Source: 43-108 sp001915545
Lineage (GTDB): Bacteria; Bacteroidota; Bacteroidia; Bacteroidales; Bacteroidaceae
Direction of reading: 5' to 3'
NCBI GenBank assembly: GCA_902491215.1
Contig: CABUGV010000006.1
Location: 1-64,000, forward strand
Length of the DNA: 64,000 bases
The position numbers and the translations under genes are program-made. A model generated the notes under the pieces. It was not told the DNA's origin. It ran no database searches and was given only the letters and a program-made list of their open reading frames with translations. This document shows positions 36,901 through 44,754 of the stretch, in pieces; the stretch's first letter is position 1, and each line of letters opens with the position of its first letter.

Positions 36901-37005
36901 CTTTTCGGTCATGTCAATTCCTATACTGACGTCGTCTTGAGAATATAGCTCTACTGCATTCATGCAAAACATGAAAAGTAAAAGTAATAAATGATGTTTT
37001 TTCAT
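33982..37005 (-). CDS. Large secreted multi-module protein without a visible catalytic domain
   Basis: 1007 aa, first gene of the minus-strand operon. Signal peptide 1-22; shared module about 30-168; helical linker with repeated heptad-like segments to about 320; a second beta-sandwich (322-513, GWYIGNGGGDQKLSFSQQRI); helices to about 715; a third sandwich (715-932, EGWTITVTGGNYVTSSGQQV); and a tail with YSLNGIKI and KGVYIIRLKE. I see no glycosidase, lyase or esterase motif. Each beta module ends in a D-(D/N)-F-x-L-x-(Y/L) strand typical of CBM4/9-like folds. It may be a surface glycan-binding scaffold in place of a SusD-like protein; that is inference. Confidence 0.7.
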   Translation of the reverse strand: MKKHHLLLLLFMFCMNAVELYSQDDVSIGIDMTEKVANGGFDDQYEGWTIDAPGQKISTAEKADGLIPGGQNHLQLWVGSGGINGKVYQQISNLPNGIYTVTAIIVPSFEGSISLYANETKSPLTSGDNKMYQATTIVSDGILEIGVELSTTGSTLIDMDDFRLYFSSDDEAEIIEMLKNQVQNIIDETQSFIDEEFADYPGMQAEFGDMLMNYDAYGITDKETGYKMIEDIKEIQSKMNIALKNAEDLKEAIKKTEVLITSTTTYPGIDALIETYETIVSFYDSQAGTSDEYAMYLEKLNKAIEAYSMSQDATLDKPADYTYLIKHPQFCIPEAEGIMQEDSTMLYPYGENYAQGKVPAEATSEGWYIGNGGGDQKLSFSQQRICWNAWNNNFDYLSINQDLTELPNGYYSISADFITHPGCATTQHTYAETNALKVTSDTLKEGRSITQEPYNGRWQTLKTDLIIVTNGKMTIGAESTGDKVNTPADFGGSATDHSRGWFLVSNFKLYYHGPASTEDIKNILTGKLAECQAQCDTMMFRYDKNAYQDSIDKCRNASTADEINSALNILSEAQKEAEKSISKQTEIAAGVYASMADSIAEGNYTGEIASVARILHDCMQMEIESEYATYTEMDSLVSILDVFVNEYIPVYRTAASMDVSDEKCRANLHANMDRQISEYESMTDLPEMTLVEEHVEELYKAIMQCKAMDLYLSGTTDYTSLIANPSIENSSSGNAEGWTITVTGGNYVTSSGQQVDGASDGRYMDSYNGTAGNLLYNAYQTIENLPSGIYKVRAMMRTSSDEGVYLYAIADNDSATTSLAEVSRERINITRYGGPKAQDGLDSIAAVVGQYGSIWCDLYDRTEGGATADVAQADTLNANSARGYGWQYKEVEIEVTGHTLTIGATCDSTFTKNHGGRAFTGQWFSADNFTLTLVKEGNNDNWNPSTGISSVGETKDEELKVKVQDGAITTNGDIYSLNGIKIANGSKVPKGVYIIRLKENSKKIIVR

Positions 37006-37387
37006 AATGTGTAGTTTTTTAATTAGTTGTTAACAGATCTGTTGTTTTGTGTATTTACGTATATGGTATACAAAAATGTACAGTATAAATATATGGCATC
37101 ATTCTTATATTTATGGTGGCTTTTTCTTTCATGCATGATGGTGAAATATTTCAAAATTGCAGTTCTGTGTATTAATGCATTCAGCAGGCAAAAATGATAC
37201 GGCACGAATAGCAAAAACAATCTGGTATCTGAAGATTCCTGCTATGTGATGTGTAAATCTTTCAAAGATGCAGGTGTTTTCTGCCGTATGGCAACAGCTG
37301 GCTTTATATATTTGCACTTGATAAGTTTTTTTCTGTATTTTGTAAAGCCGGAACATTGTTGTAATTTAATTATAAAATAAAAAAGGT
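37006..37387. other. Divergent promoter region of the glycan locus
   Basis: 380 AT-rich bp separate the minus-strand operon from the plus-strand regulator. A plus-strand promoter candidate lies at 37312-37343. No clean promoter was found for the minus operon. This is the expected site for binding by the AraC domain of the regulator. Confidence 0.5.
37312..37343 (+). promoter_or_regulatory. Candidate promoter of the hybrid two-component gene
   Basis: TTTG (37312-37315) is 21 bp from TATTTTG (37337-37343), a near-consensus Bacteroidetes promoter 45 bp before the start codon. Confidence 0.4.
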
Positions 37388-40300
37388 ATGAAATTATTTT
37401 TATATGTATTGTTTGTCTTAAGCCTTGTTGATATTTCGTGTGCTGCACAAATATCCGGCGCATTCGGACACAAATGCAGACATATAGGAATGGAGGACGG
37501 GCTTTCAAATGATTTGGTGACATGTATGGTGCAGGATAGTATGGGATATGTGTGGGTCGGTACAGAAAATGGCCTTTCCAGATATGACGGACATTCATTT
37601 ACTGTTTTCAACGAAAGCAACTCCGGACTATGCTGTAACAGCATTACTTGCCTGATGTATGATGACCGTGAAAATCGTTTGTGGATAGGTACCAACGAGA
37701 ATCTTGTAATATTGGATTGTTCTACATTGAAACTTCAGTGTCTCGAATCAGGACAAGATTATGTTCTGAATAATATATCTGATATCGTAAAGGGTCATGA
37801 CGGGAATATTATAATAGCCAATCATTACAATGGGATAGTTAAATATTATGCAGATGAAGGAATATTTAAACCTTTTCCGGTAAAGTCGGACAAAGGGGAA
37901 TCGCATAAATATGTTCGATGCGTTATGGACGATGGGCGAGGACGAATCTTTATCGGACATGACCGTGGAGGAATGACAGTTCTGGATATAAGAACCGGTG
38001 TGGCCAGGAATTACCGTCATGTGAACGGCGATGATAGGAGCATCCCCGGAAATAACGTATATGATATTTACACAGACAGCCGTGGCAACATTTGGGTCGG
38101 CACAAACCATGGATTGGCGTTGTTCAGTCTTGAAAAGAATGATTTTACTGTGTTTTGTCATGATGACAATCGCGCGAACAGCCTGCTTTCGGACCATGTA
38201 TACTGTATTGCAGAAATGGAGAGGGGCGAATTGTGGGTGGGGACGGATATAGGCGGATTGAGCCTGCTGGACATAGAGTCGGCGGGGCTTGCGGAGCCGG
38301 ACGGTGTGAGTTTCGAAAACCACACGTACGACAATTCGGACGGGGCTATTTCATCTAGAAATATAAGAAGCCTGATGAAAGATTCATTTGGTAATATATG
38401 GATAGGAAATTACGGTGCAGGTATTGATTTTGTGTCGCACAGCTCCAACAAATTCACCGTCCTTCCTTATACATGGCTGAAGAAAAATGCTGTGATTGAA
38501 CGTCCGGTATGGAGCATTAAGGCTGACAGTCGTGGAAATATGTGGATTGGGAGTGAGAACGAAGTGGCTATATTCAATAGCGGAAAGCTTGAGGCGTCTA
38601 TAGATTTGACGCCTGTTTTGAATAGATCGTTTGTGAGGGTCATGGGATTCTACGAGGACAATCAGGGAAATATGCTTTGCGGATTATTTGACGATGGATT
38701 GGTCAAGATTGAAAATGGAACACGCAGGCTCAGCCGTATCGACATTGGAATGGAATATGTTGACGTAATCTCATTTTGTTCTGTTCGTGACGGATATGTA
38801 TTGGTCGGCACTGAATATGGTCTGCTTGAGTATTCGGAAAAGACAGGAAAAGTCAGAAAAGTTGATGAGGTGAACCGTATATTGAAGGAAAAGTACATAT
38901 ACAGCATGGTGCTTGATAATAAAGGTAGGTTGTGGATGGGCACATATGGAGGAGGGATTGTGGTTCTGGACAAGGACCTTAATTTGAAGTTTTATTTAGA
39001 TACTCAATCCGGCTTGCCTTCAAACACCATCAGGCAGCTGTATTTTGACCGGGCAGGTTGGATATGGGCTGTTACCACGCGGGGGATAGCGTATATTAAG
39101 GATATTGAAAAACCGCACGATGTAATGGTTCTTGATTCAGATGCAGGCCTGATGGATAATAATATAAAATCTGTCATAGGTGACAGTAATGGGTTCATAT
39201 GGGTGAGCTACGATTGCGGTATTTCCAGATTGGATGTAAGTATGCCCGATTCTGTTATGGTTGCCAATTACGATTTCAATGATGGAGTACCTAAAAACTT
39301 GTTTGTAGAGTGCGGAGCTGATTGCGGACCTGGAGGATTGTTGTATTTTGCATCGCTTGGCGGTGCTGTTGTTGTTGATCCGTACAAGGTTGAAAGCCAA
39401 CATAAGTCGTCAGATGTAAATATAACGGAGTGTGAATTTCTTGATGAAAACCGAGAAACTCGTTTTTTAGGCATGCATGACGGAGGCGAATATGAATTTG
39501 AATATGAATGCAACTCGTTCCGCATAAGTTTTGCTGTATCGGACTTTTCTCAAAGCCGTCAGGTAGAGTATGCATACATGGTGGATGGGCTTGACGAACG
39601 ATGGATTGACGTGCATGGAACGAACAGTATCATTTTGCAGGATTTGTCTCCCGGAAAATATATTCTTCATATCAGGGCACGACTGAAAAATCAGATAAAT
39701 TACGGTACAGATACAGAAGCTATGGTTACCATTGCAGTAAAACAGCCTTTGTGGTCTTCATTGTACGCCTGGATTGTATATTTGCTGGTGTTGATCGGCC
39801 TTTCTTTTTCATTTATAAGATATTATAGAATCAGACTCGAGCGGAAGAAAGAAGAACGGCTGAAAAAGGTAACTGCCGAGAAAGAGAAAAGACTGAATGA
39901 TGAAAGATTGAAGTTTTATACAAATGTGACGCACGAACTGCGTACGCCGCTTACGCTTATAATCGGGCCGTTGGAGGATTTGGAGAGCGATGCTTCTCTT
40001 TCTCGCGAATCAAGGCTTAAGGTTGAAACCATACATGCCAGTGCCCGTAAGCTCCTCAACATGGTAGGACGTCTGCTGGAGTTCCGCAAGACAGAAACAA
40101 ACAATAGAAAACTGTCCGTTGTTTACGGCACACTTGGCAATTTGATTGCCGAAGCTGCTTTGGGCTTTAAGGATATGTGCAGCAATCGTGGTGTAGAGCT
40201 GAAAATAGATGTAGATGACAGTGGAGATAAAATATACTATGATCCGGATATAATTTCTACTGTAATGGACAATTTGCTTTCAAATGCTGTAAAATATACG

Positions 40301-41443
40301 GAACATGGGCAGATATGTGTTTCGATGCAAATAATTCATGACAATGGAGTACGCTATGCAGAAATAAGTGTTGCCGATACTGGCTATGGCATTGATAAAC
40401 AGTCGCTGCCCCATATTTTCGAACGCTATTTTCAGGCCAACGGCAGGCATCAGGCTTCTGGTACAGGTATAGGACTCGCACTGGTCAAGTCGCTGATAGA
40501 GCTTCACCACGGTCAAGTATATGTTGAGAGCAAGCTTGGGGCAGGTTCTGTTTTCACATTCCGAATCCCCGCAGATGAAATTTACGCCGATGCAGTCCAT
40601 CTGGATGACGCGATGCCTGTCGGTGAAGAAAAAAAAGCTGGCGTCGAAGATCAGTCTAAACGCGTAATGCTTATAGTAGAAGACAACGACGATATAAGAC
40701 ATTATGTTGCTGAAGCTTTTGCAGAAGAGTTTGATGTTGTTGAGGCTTTTGACGGGAAGTACGCTTTGGATTATGCATTAAAACATATACCTGATATAAT
40801 TATTTCAGATGTTATGATGCCTGTAATGGACGGTTTTGAAATGTGCCGGAAAATAAAAGCTGATATAAGAACATGCCATATACCGGTTATATTGCTGACC
40901 GCAAAAGATTCCATGCAGGATAGAGAGTCTGGTTATGATTGCGGTGCTGACTCATATATCACTAAACCTTTCAGCATTAAGCTTTTAAGAACTAGAATAT
41001 GCAATATTTTCAAGATGCGGGCCTCTCTTGCCGCGGAATATTCCGGCAATAAGAATGAAGGGAATACAAATCCAGTCTCTGCATCCGATATTCCAATTGC
41101 CTCAATGAACCGTCTTGATGAAGAATTCATGAAGAAACTTACAGAGGTGGTGCAAGATAATATTGAGAACGGTAAACTAGATGTCAATTATCTTGCAAAG
41201 GAGATGAACATGAGCTATTCTACTTTTTATCGTAAAATGAAAGGACTGACAGGAGTTTCAGCAAATGTGTTCATACGTAAGATGCGCTTGAAGAACAGCT
41301 ATCGTCTTTTGTCGGAAGGCAACTGTAATGTTTCTGAAGCCGCATACATGAGCGGATTCAACGATATTACATATTTCCGTGAGTGTTTCTATCGTGAATA
41401 TGGAGTCAATCCTTCTGCTGTAATGAAAAAAGGTAATAAATAA
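37388..41443 (+). CDS. Hybrid two-component system sensor/regulator (HTCS)
   Basis: 1351-aa one-protein sensor typical of Bacteroidetes polysaccharide loci. Signal peptide (1-20); about 14 Reg_prop beta-propeller repeats (GLSNDLVTCMVQDSMGYVWV and variants) and a Y_Y_Y domain in the periplasm; one membrane span near 795-815; HisKA with His849 (THELRTPL); HATPase (DNLLSNAVKY, GTGIGLALVKSL); receiver with Asp1141 (IISDVMMP); C-terminal AraC DNA-binding domain (about 1240-1345). Divergent from the minus-strand glycosidase operon and 10 bp before the GH115 gene, it probably senses a released oligosaccharide and activates both sides. Confidence 0.95.
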   Translation: MKLFLYVLFVLSLVDISCAAQISGAFGHKCRHIGMEDGLSNDLVTCMVQDSMGYVWVGTENGLSRYDGHSFTVFNESNSGLCCNSITCLMYDDRENRLWIGTNENLVILDCSTLKLQCLESGQDYVLNNISDIVKGHDGNIIIANHYNGIVKYYADEGIFKPFPVKSDKGESHKYVRCVMDDGRGRIFIGHDRGGMTVLDIRTGVARNYRHVNGDDRSIPGNNVYDIYTDSRGNIWVGTNHGLALFSLEKNDFTVFCHDDNRANSLLSDHVYCIAEMERGELWVGTDIGGLSLLDIESAGLAEPDGVSFENHTYDNSDGAISSRNIRSLMKDSFGNIWIGNYGAGIDFVSHSSNKFTVLPYTWLKKNAVIERPVWSIKADSRGNMWIGSENEVAIFNSGKLEASIDLTPVLNRSFVRVMGFYEDNQGNMLCGLFDDGLVKIENGTRRLSRIDIGMEYVDVISFCSVRDGYVLVGTEYGLLEYSEKTGKVRKVDEVNRILKEKYIYSMVLDNKGRLWMGTYGGGIVVLDKDLNLKFYLDTQSGLPSNTIRQLYFDRAGWIWAVTTRGIAYIKDIEKPHDVMVLDSDAGLMDNNIKSVIGDSNGFIWVSYDCGISRLDVSMPDSVMVANYDFNDGVPKNLFVECGADCGPGGLLYFASLGGAVVVDPYKVESQHKSSDVNITECEFLDENRETRFLGMHDGGEYEFEYECNSFRISFAVSDFSQSRQVEYAYMVDGLDERWIDVHGTNSIILQDLSPGKYILHIRARLKNQINYGTDTEAMVTIAVKQPLWSSLYAWIVYLLVLIGLSFSFIRYYRIRLERKKEERLKKVTAEKEKRLNDERLKFYTNVTHELRTPLTLIIGPLEDLESDASLSRESRLKVETIHASARKLLNMVGRLLEFRKTETNNRKLSVVYGTLGNLIAEAALGFKDMCSNRGVELKIDVDDSGDKIYYDPDIISTVMDNLLSNAVKYTEHGQICVSMQIIHDNGVRYAEISVADTGYGIDKQSLPHIFERYFQANGRHQASGTGIGLALVKSLIELHHGQVYVESKLGAGSVFTFRIPADEIYADAVHLDDAMPVGEEKKAGVEDQSKRVMLIVEDNDDIRHYVAEAFAEEFDVVEAFDGKYALDYALKHIPDIIISDVMMPVMDGFEMCRKIKADIRTCHIPVILLTAKDSMQDRESGYDCGADSYITKPFSIKLLRTRICNIFKMRASLAAEYSGNKNEGNTNPVSASDIPIASMNRLDEEFMKKLTEVVQDNIENGKLDVNYLAKEMNMSYSTFYRKMKGLTGVSANVFIRKMRLKNSYRLLSEGNCNVSEAAYMSGFNDITYFRECFYREYGVNPSAVMKKGNK

Positions 41444-41453
41444 TGTTTATAAG

Positions 41454-43865
41454 ATGAATGCAAGAAAAATGTTTTTGTTTTTTATTTCCAGCGTACTGTG
41501 CCTTGTTGCCGGCCGTGCAGGAAATAATACAGATTTTACGTTGACAAGAGGTGCTGCAATATCAGTAGAATGCAGGGAAGATGCAAAAATCGTTCATACA
41601 GCCATGTTCATCCTCAAGAACGACCTCCGCGACGTCTTCTCGTCCGATGTAGCCATAACCTCCGGCACCGATGCCGACATCATTGTATCGACACTCACCG
41701 CCGGCATGTCCGTCAACTACCGCGGTGTCGACGTTTCTCCGCTCAAGGGGCGCAGGCAGGCGTTTGTCGTTGCCGTTGACGATGAAGGCAAGCTTGTCGT
41801 TGTCGGAAGCGACCAGTACGGAACTGCTTACGGCCTCATGGAGGTGTCGCGCCTTATCGGTGTTTCCCCGTGGGTGTGGTGGGCCGATTCTCACAGCGAG
41901 AAGAAGGAGTCCTTCAGCCTTGCGTCCGATTTCTATACATTCCAATATCCCTCGGTCGAGTATCGTGGCATTTTCATCAACGACGAGGACTGGGGACTCA
42001 TGCCATGGAGCAGTCTTACCATGGAACCAGGCAACAAGCGAGGCATCGTGGGCCCGCGCACCACTGAGCGCATATTCGAACTCCTTCTGCGCCTGCGCGC
42101 CAACTACTACTGGCCTCCGATGCACGAATGCTCCGTGCCGTTCTTCCTCACCGAGGGCAACCGCGAGGTGGCGTCGCGCTACGGCATCTTCATCGGCGGT
42201 TCCCACTGCGAACCCATGGCCTCAAGCACTGCCGTGGAGTGGGGTGTGCGCGGACGCGGCGACTACGACTATGTCAACAACAGCCGCAACGTTCTCAGTT
42301 TCTGGGAAGAGCGTGTCAAGGAGGTGGCAGGGCAGGAGATTGTCTACACTCTCGGCATGCGCGGTGTGCACGACGGAAAGATGAACGGGGCGAAAACCGT
42401 AGACGAACAGCGCCGCGTCCTCTCGCAGGTCATTGCCGACCAGCGCCGTCTCATTGCCGAATACGTAAGTCCCGACCTCGCCTCCGTGCCTCAAGTCTTC
42501 ATCCCCTACAAGGAAGTGCTCGATGTCTACAGGTCGGGCCTCGACGTGCCCGACGATGTCACACTCATGTGGTGCGACGACAACTACGGCTACATCACCC
42601 ATTTCCCTTCAGCCGAGGAACGTGCACGCTCGGGCGGAAACGGCATCTACTACCACGTTTCCTACTGGGGACGTCCTCACGACTACCTCTGGCTAGGCAC
42701 CTTCAGCCCTGCATTGCTCTACAACCAGATGAGCCGTGCCTACGACTCGGGCATCAGGAAGATGTGGATTCTCAACGTCGGCGACATCAAGCCTGCCGAA
42801 TATCAGATTGAGCTCTTCATGGACATGGCGTGGAACATGGATGCCGTGCGCTCCTCAGGATGGAAAAAGCATTTTGCCGGCTTCCTTGACCGCGAGTTCG
42901 GTTCGCGTGCCGACGACATACTCCCGCTCATGACCGAGCACTACAGGCTTGCCTTCATCCACAAGCCCGAGTACATGGGCAACACACGCACCGAAGAGCG
43001 CGATCCCAAGTACTCTCGCATCTCCGATCTTCCGTTCAGCGAAGATGAGATACTCGAACGCATGAAGAGCTATGCGCGCATCTCCGACAAGGTCGAGAAG
43101 ATTGGGCGTAGCGTGCCTGTTGCCGACATGGACAAATATTTCCAGCTAGTGAAATATCCCGTGCAGGCATCCGCACAGATGAACTTCAAGCTCCTCCACG
43201 CCCAGCTTGCCCGCCATGGAAAGTCTGAGTGGGAAAAGAGCGATGCCGCATACGACAGCATCGCTGCGCTGACGGAAACATACAACCGCGGATTTGCCAA
43301 CGGCGGAAAGTGGAACGGCATCATGGATTGCCGACCTCGGCGCCTGCCTGTCTTCAACAAGGTCGAGAGAACCCTCTCCGACGAGCCTATGCCTGCCTTC
43401 CCCGCACCTGCATACGAATGGAACGGCACCGAATGCACCGCCGGCAGTTTCACCCCTTGCGAAGGATTGGGATATGAAGAGAAGGCCGCATCCGTGGCTC
43501 CGGGCAATGCCTTGCACTTCGATTTCAAGGCTGAGGCCGACACGTCGGTTCTTGTCGAACTCTGCCTTCTGCCCGTACATCCTGTCGACGGACGCAACCT
43601 CCGCATCTCGGTTTCGGTTGACGGAGGCAAGGAGCACGTGGTCGACTACGCCACCTTCGGACGCACCGAGGAGTGGAAAATGAATGTCCTCTACAACCAT
43701 GCCGTCCGACGCTTCATTCTTCCACTCGAAGCCGCCGGCCAAAAGCACCGCCTCACGGTCAGGGCTATTGATGAAGGCGTCGTTGTCGATCAGGTCCGCA
43801 TCTACGCTCCCGATGCCGTCACGGCTCTTCAGCATAAAAGAAAATCGTCGCCTGCATCATTCTGA
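41454..43865 (+). CDS. GH115 alpha-glucuronidase
   Basis: 803-aa secreted enzyme of family GH115, which removes (4-O-methyl-)glucuronic acid from xylan or other glucuronate-bearing glycans. Family segments include FINDEDWGLMPW, RLRANYYWPPMHECSVPFF, IGGSHCEPM, TLGMRGVHDG, WCDDNYGYITHFP and ILNVGDIKPAEYQIELFM. A signal peptide (about 1-23) precedes a small N-terminal domain. It starts 10 bp after the HTCS stop, so the two are co-transcribed. The first 50 codons are AT-rich like the HTCS; from about 41600 the gene switches to strongly GC-ending codons, an odd internal composition break. It is shorter than GH115 members with an extra C-terminal domain. Confidence 0.92.
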   Translation: MNARKMFLFFISSVLCLVAGRAGNNTDFTLTRGAAISVECREDAKIVHTAMFILKNDLRDVFSSDVAITSGTDADIIVSTLTAGMSVNYRGVDVSPLKGRRQAFVVAVDDEGKLVVVGSDQYGTAYGLMEVSRLIGVSPWVWWADSHSEKKESFSLASDFYTFQYPSVEYRGIFINDEDWGLMPWSSLTMEPGNKRGIVGPRTTERIFELLLRLRANYYWPPMHECSVPFFLTEGNREVASRYGIFIGGSHCEPMASSTAVEWGVRGRGDYDYVNNSRNVLSFWEERVKEVAGQEIVYTLGMRGVHDGKMNGAKTVDEQRRVLSQVIADQRRLIAEYVSPDLASVPQVFIPYKEVLDVYRSGLDVPDDVTLMWCDDNYGYITHFPSAEERARSGGNGIYYHVSYWGRPHDYLWLGTFSPALLYNQMSRAYDSGIRKMWILNVGDIKPAEYQIELFMDMAWNMDAVRSSGWKKHFAGFLDREFGSRADDILPLMTEHYRLAFIHKPEYMGNTRTEERDPKYSRISDLPFSEDEILERMKSYARISDKVEKIGRSVPVADMDKYFQLVKYPVQASAQMNFKLLHAQLARHGKSEWEKSDAAYDSIAALTETYNRGFANGGKWNGIMDCRPRRLPVFNKVERTLSDEPMPAFPAPAYEWNGTECTAGSFTPCEGLGYEEKAASVAPGNALHFDFKAEADTSVLVELCLLPVHPVDGRNLRISVSVDGGKEHVVDYATFGRTEEWKMNVLYNHAVRRFILPLEAAGQKHRLTVRAIDEGVVVDQVRIYAPDAVTALQHKRKSSPASF

Positions 43866-43887
43866 AAAAGTCTGATGCAGGCGACGA
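43845..43887. terminator. Bidirectional terminator overlapping the GH115 stop
   Basis: TCGTCGCCTGCATCA (43845-43859) pairs perfectly with 43873-43887 (15 bp). The left arm encodes the last residues of GH115. On the minus strand it is followed by ATTTTCTTTT, so it also terminates the PgeF transcript. Confidence 0.8.
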
Positions 43888-43968
43888 CCTGTCGCTTCTA
43901 TTATTATTCTTCTTATAATTATTTTTTCCCTTTTGCCATTCCCGAGGAGTGCATCTGCCCGTCACGCC

Positions 43969-44754
43969 TCAGTTCATCATTATGCCCGTAAGGATTCTGC
44001 CCGAGTTTATCGAAAGCCTTCTTGCCGAAAAGAAACGGTCATAGTTCTTGTACGTGCATATACCTGCCACCTCTATGTTTTCGCTCCTCACGCCTTCGCC
44101 TTCCAGCTGAAGCGTGTTGGCCTTCCACAGGTCGATGTGCCACTTCTCGCCGTACCGCCTTGCAATCTCCTCCATTGGGAAACCCTCGTGGCCGAACTCC
44201 TCGTACACCTCGTCGCCCACCTCGAAGCTCTCCAGCGATATGCCGGGGCCCACCACGGCGCGTATGTCCTCCGCACGGCTTCCAAACTCGTCCTTCATCC
44301 TGCCCACCGCCTTTTCGGCAATGCGCCGAGCCGTGCCTCGCCATCCTGCGTGCACCGCTCCCGCCACACCTTTCTTCCTGTCGTAGAGCAGGATAGGGAT
44401 GCAGTCGGCTGTCGACACACCTATGCACACGCCCTTTTCGCACGTCAGCATGGCGTCGACGCCCTCCAGCCTTTCGGCCCTTTCGTCATCGCCCAGGCGC
44501 ATGAATCCATCGTCGATGTCGGCACACACCGTGCCGTGCACCTGATGCGGAATGATGAGGCTTTCTGTGCCGATGCCCAGTTCCGCACACAGATACTCCC
44601 TGTTTGCCTCCACGTTCTTCTTGTCGTCGCCACAGAACATGTTGGCATTGAATTCTCCGTACGCACCCTTTCCGCATCCTCCGCTCCGCGTGGTGCTGAA
44701 GGCGCGCACACCGTCGCCCAGGTCGTATTCAAGCAAAACGGGACGCATCGTCAT
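43969..44754 (-). CDS. pgeF: PgeF/YfiH family multicopper-like purine nucleosidase-phosphorylase
   Basis: 261-aa cytosolic member of the laccase-domain (DUF152) family. These zinc enzymes act as purine nucleoside phosphorylase/adenosine deaminase and as a peptidoglycan-editing factor. The conserved site residues are in IPHQVHG (His), STADCIPILL (Cys) and VHAGWRG (His). The start codon overlaps the obg stop by four bases (ATGA), indicating coupled translation. An internal ATG at 44748 is an alternative start. Confidence 0.9.
   Translation of the reverse strand: MTMRPVLLEYDLGDGVRAFSTTRSGGCGKGAYGEFNANMFCGDDKKNVEANREYLCAELGIGTESLIIPHQVHGTVCADIDDGFMRLGDDERAERLEGVDAMLTCEKGVCIGVSTADCIPILLYDRKKGVAGAVHAGWRGTARRIAEKAVGRMKDEFGSRAEDIRAVVGPGISLESFEVGDEVYEEFGHEGFPMEEIARRYGEKWHIDLWKANTLQLEGEGVRSENIEVAGICTYKNYDRFFSARRLSINSGRILTGIMMN

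Noticed and set aside
25449..43865. SusC/SusD-type transporter genes
   Set aside because: I looked for TonB-dependent receptor and SusD-like features among all large frames of the locus and found none; the large proteins have glycosidase or beta-sandwich content instead.
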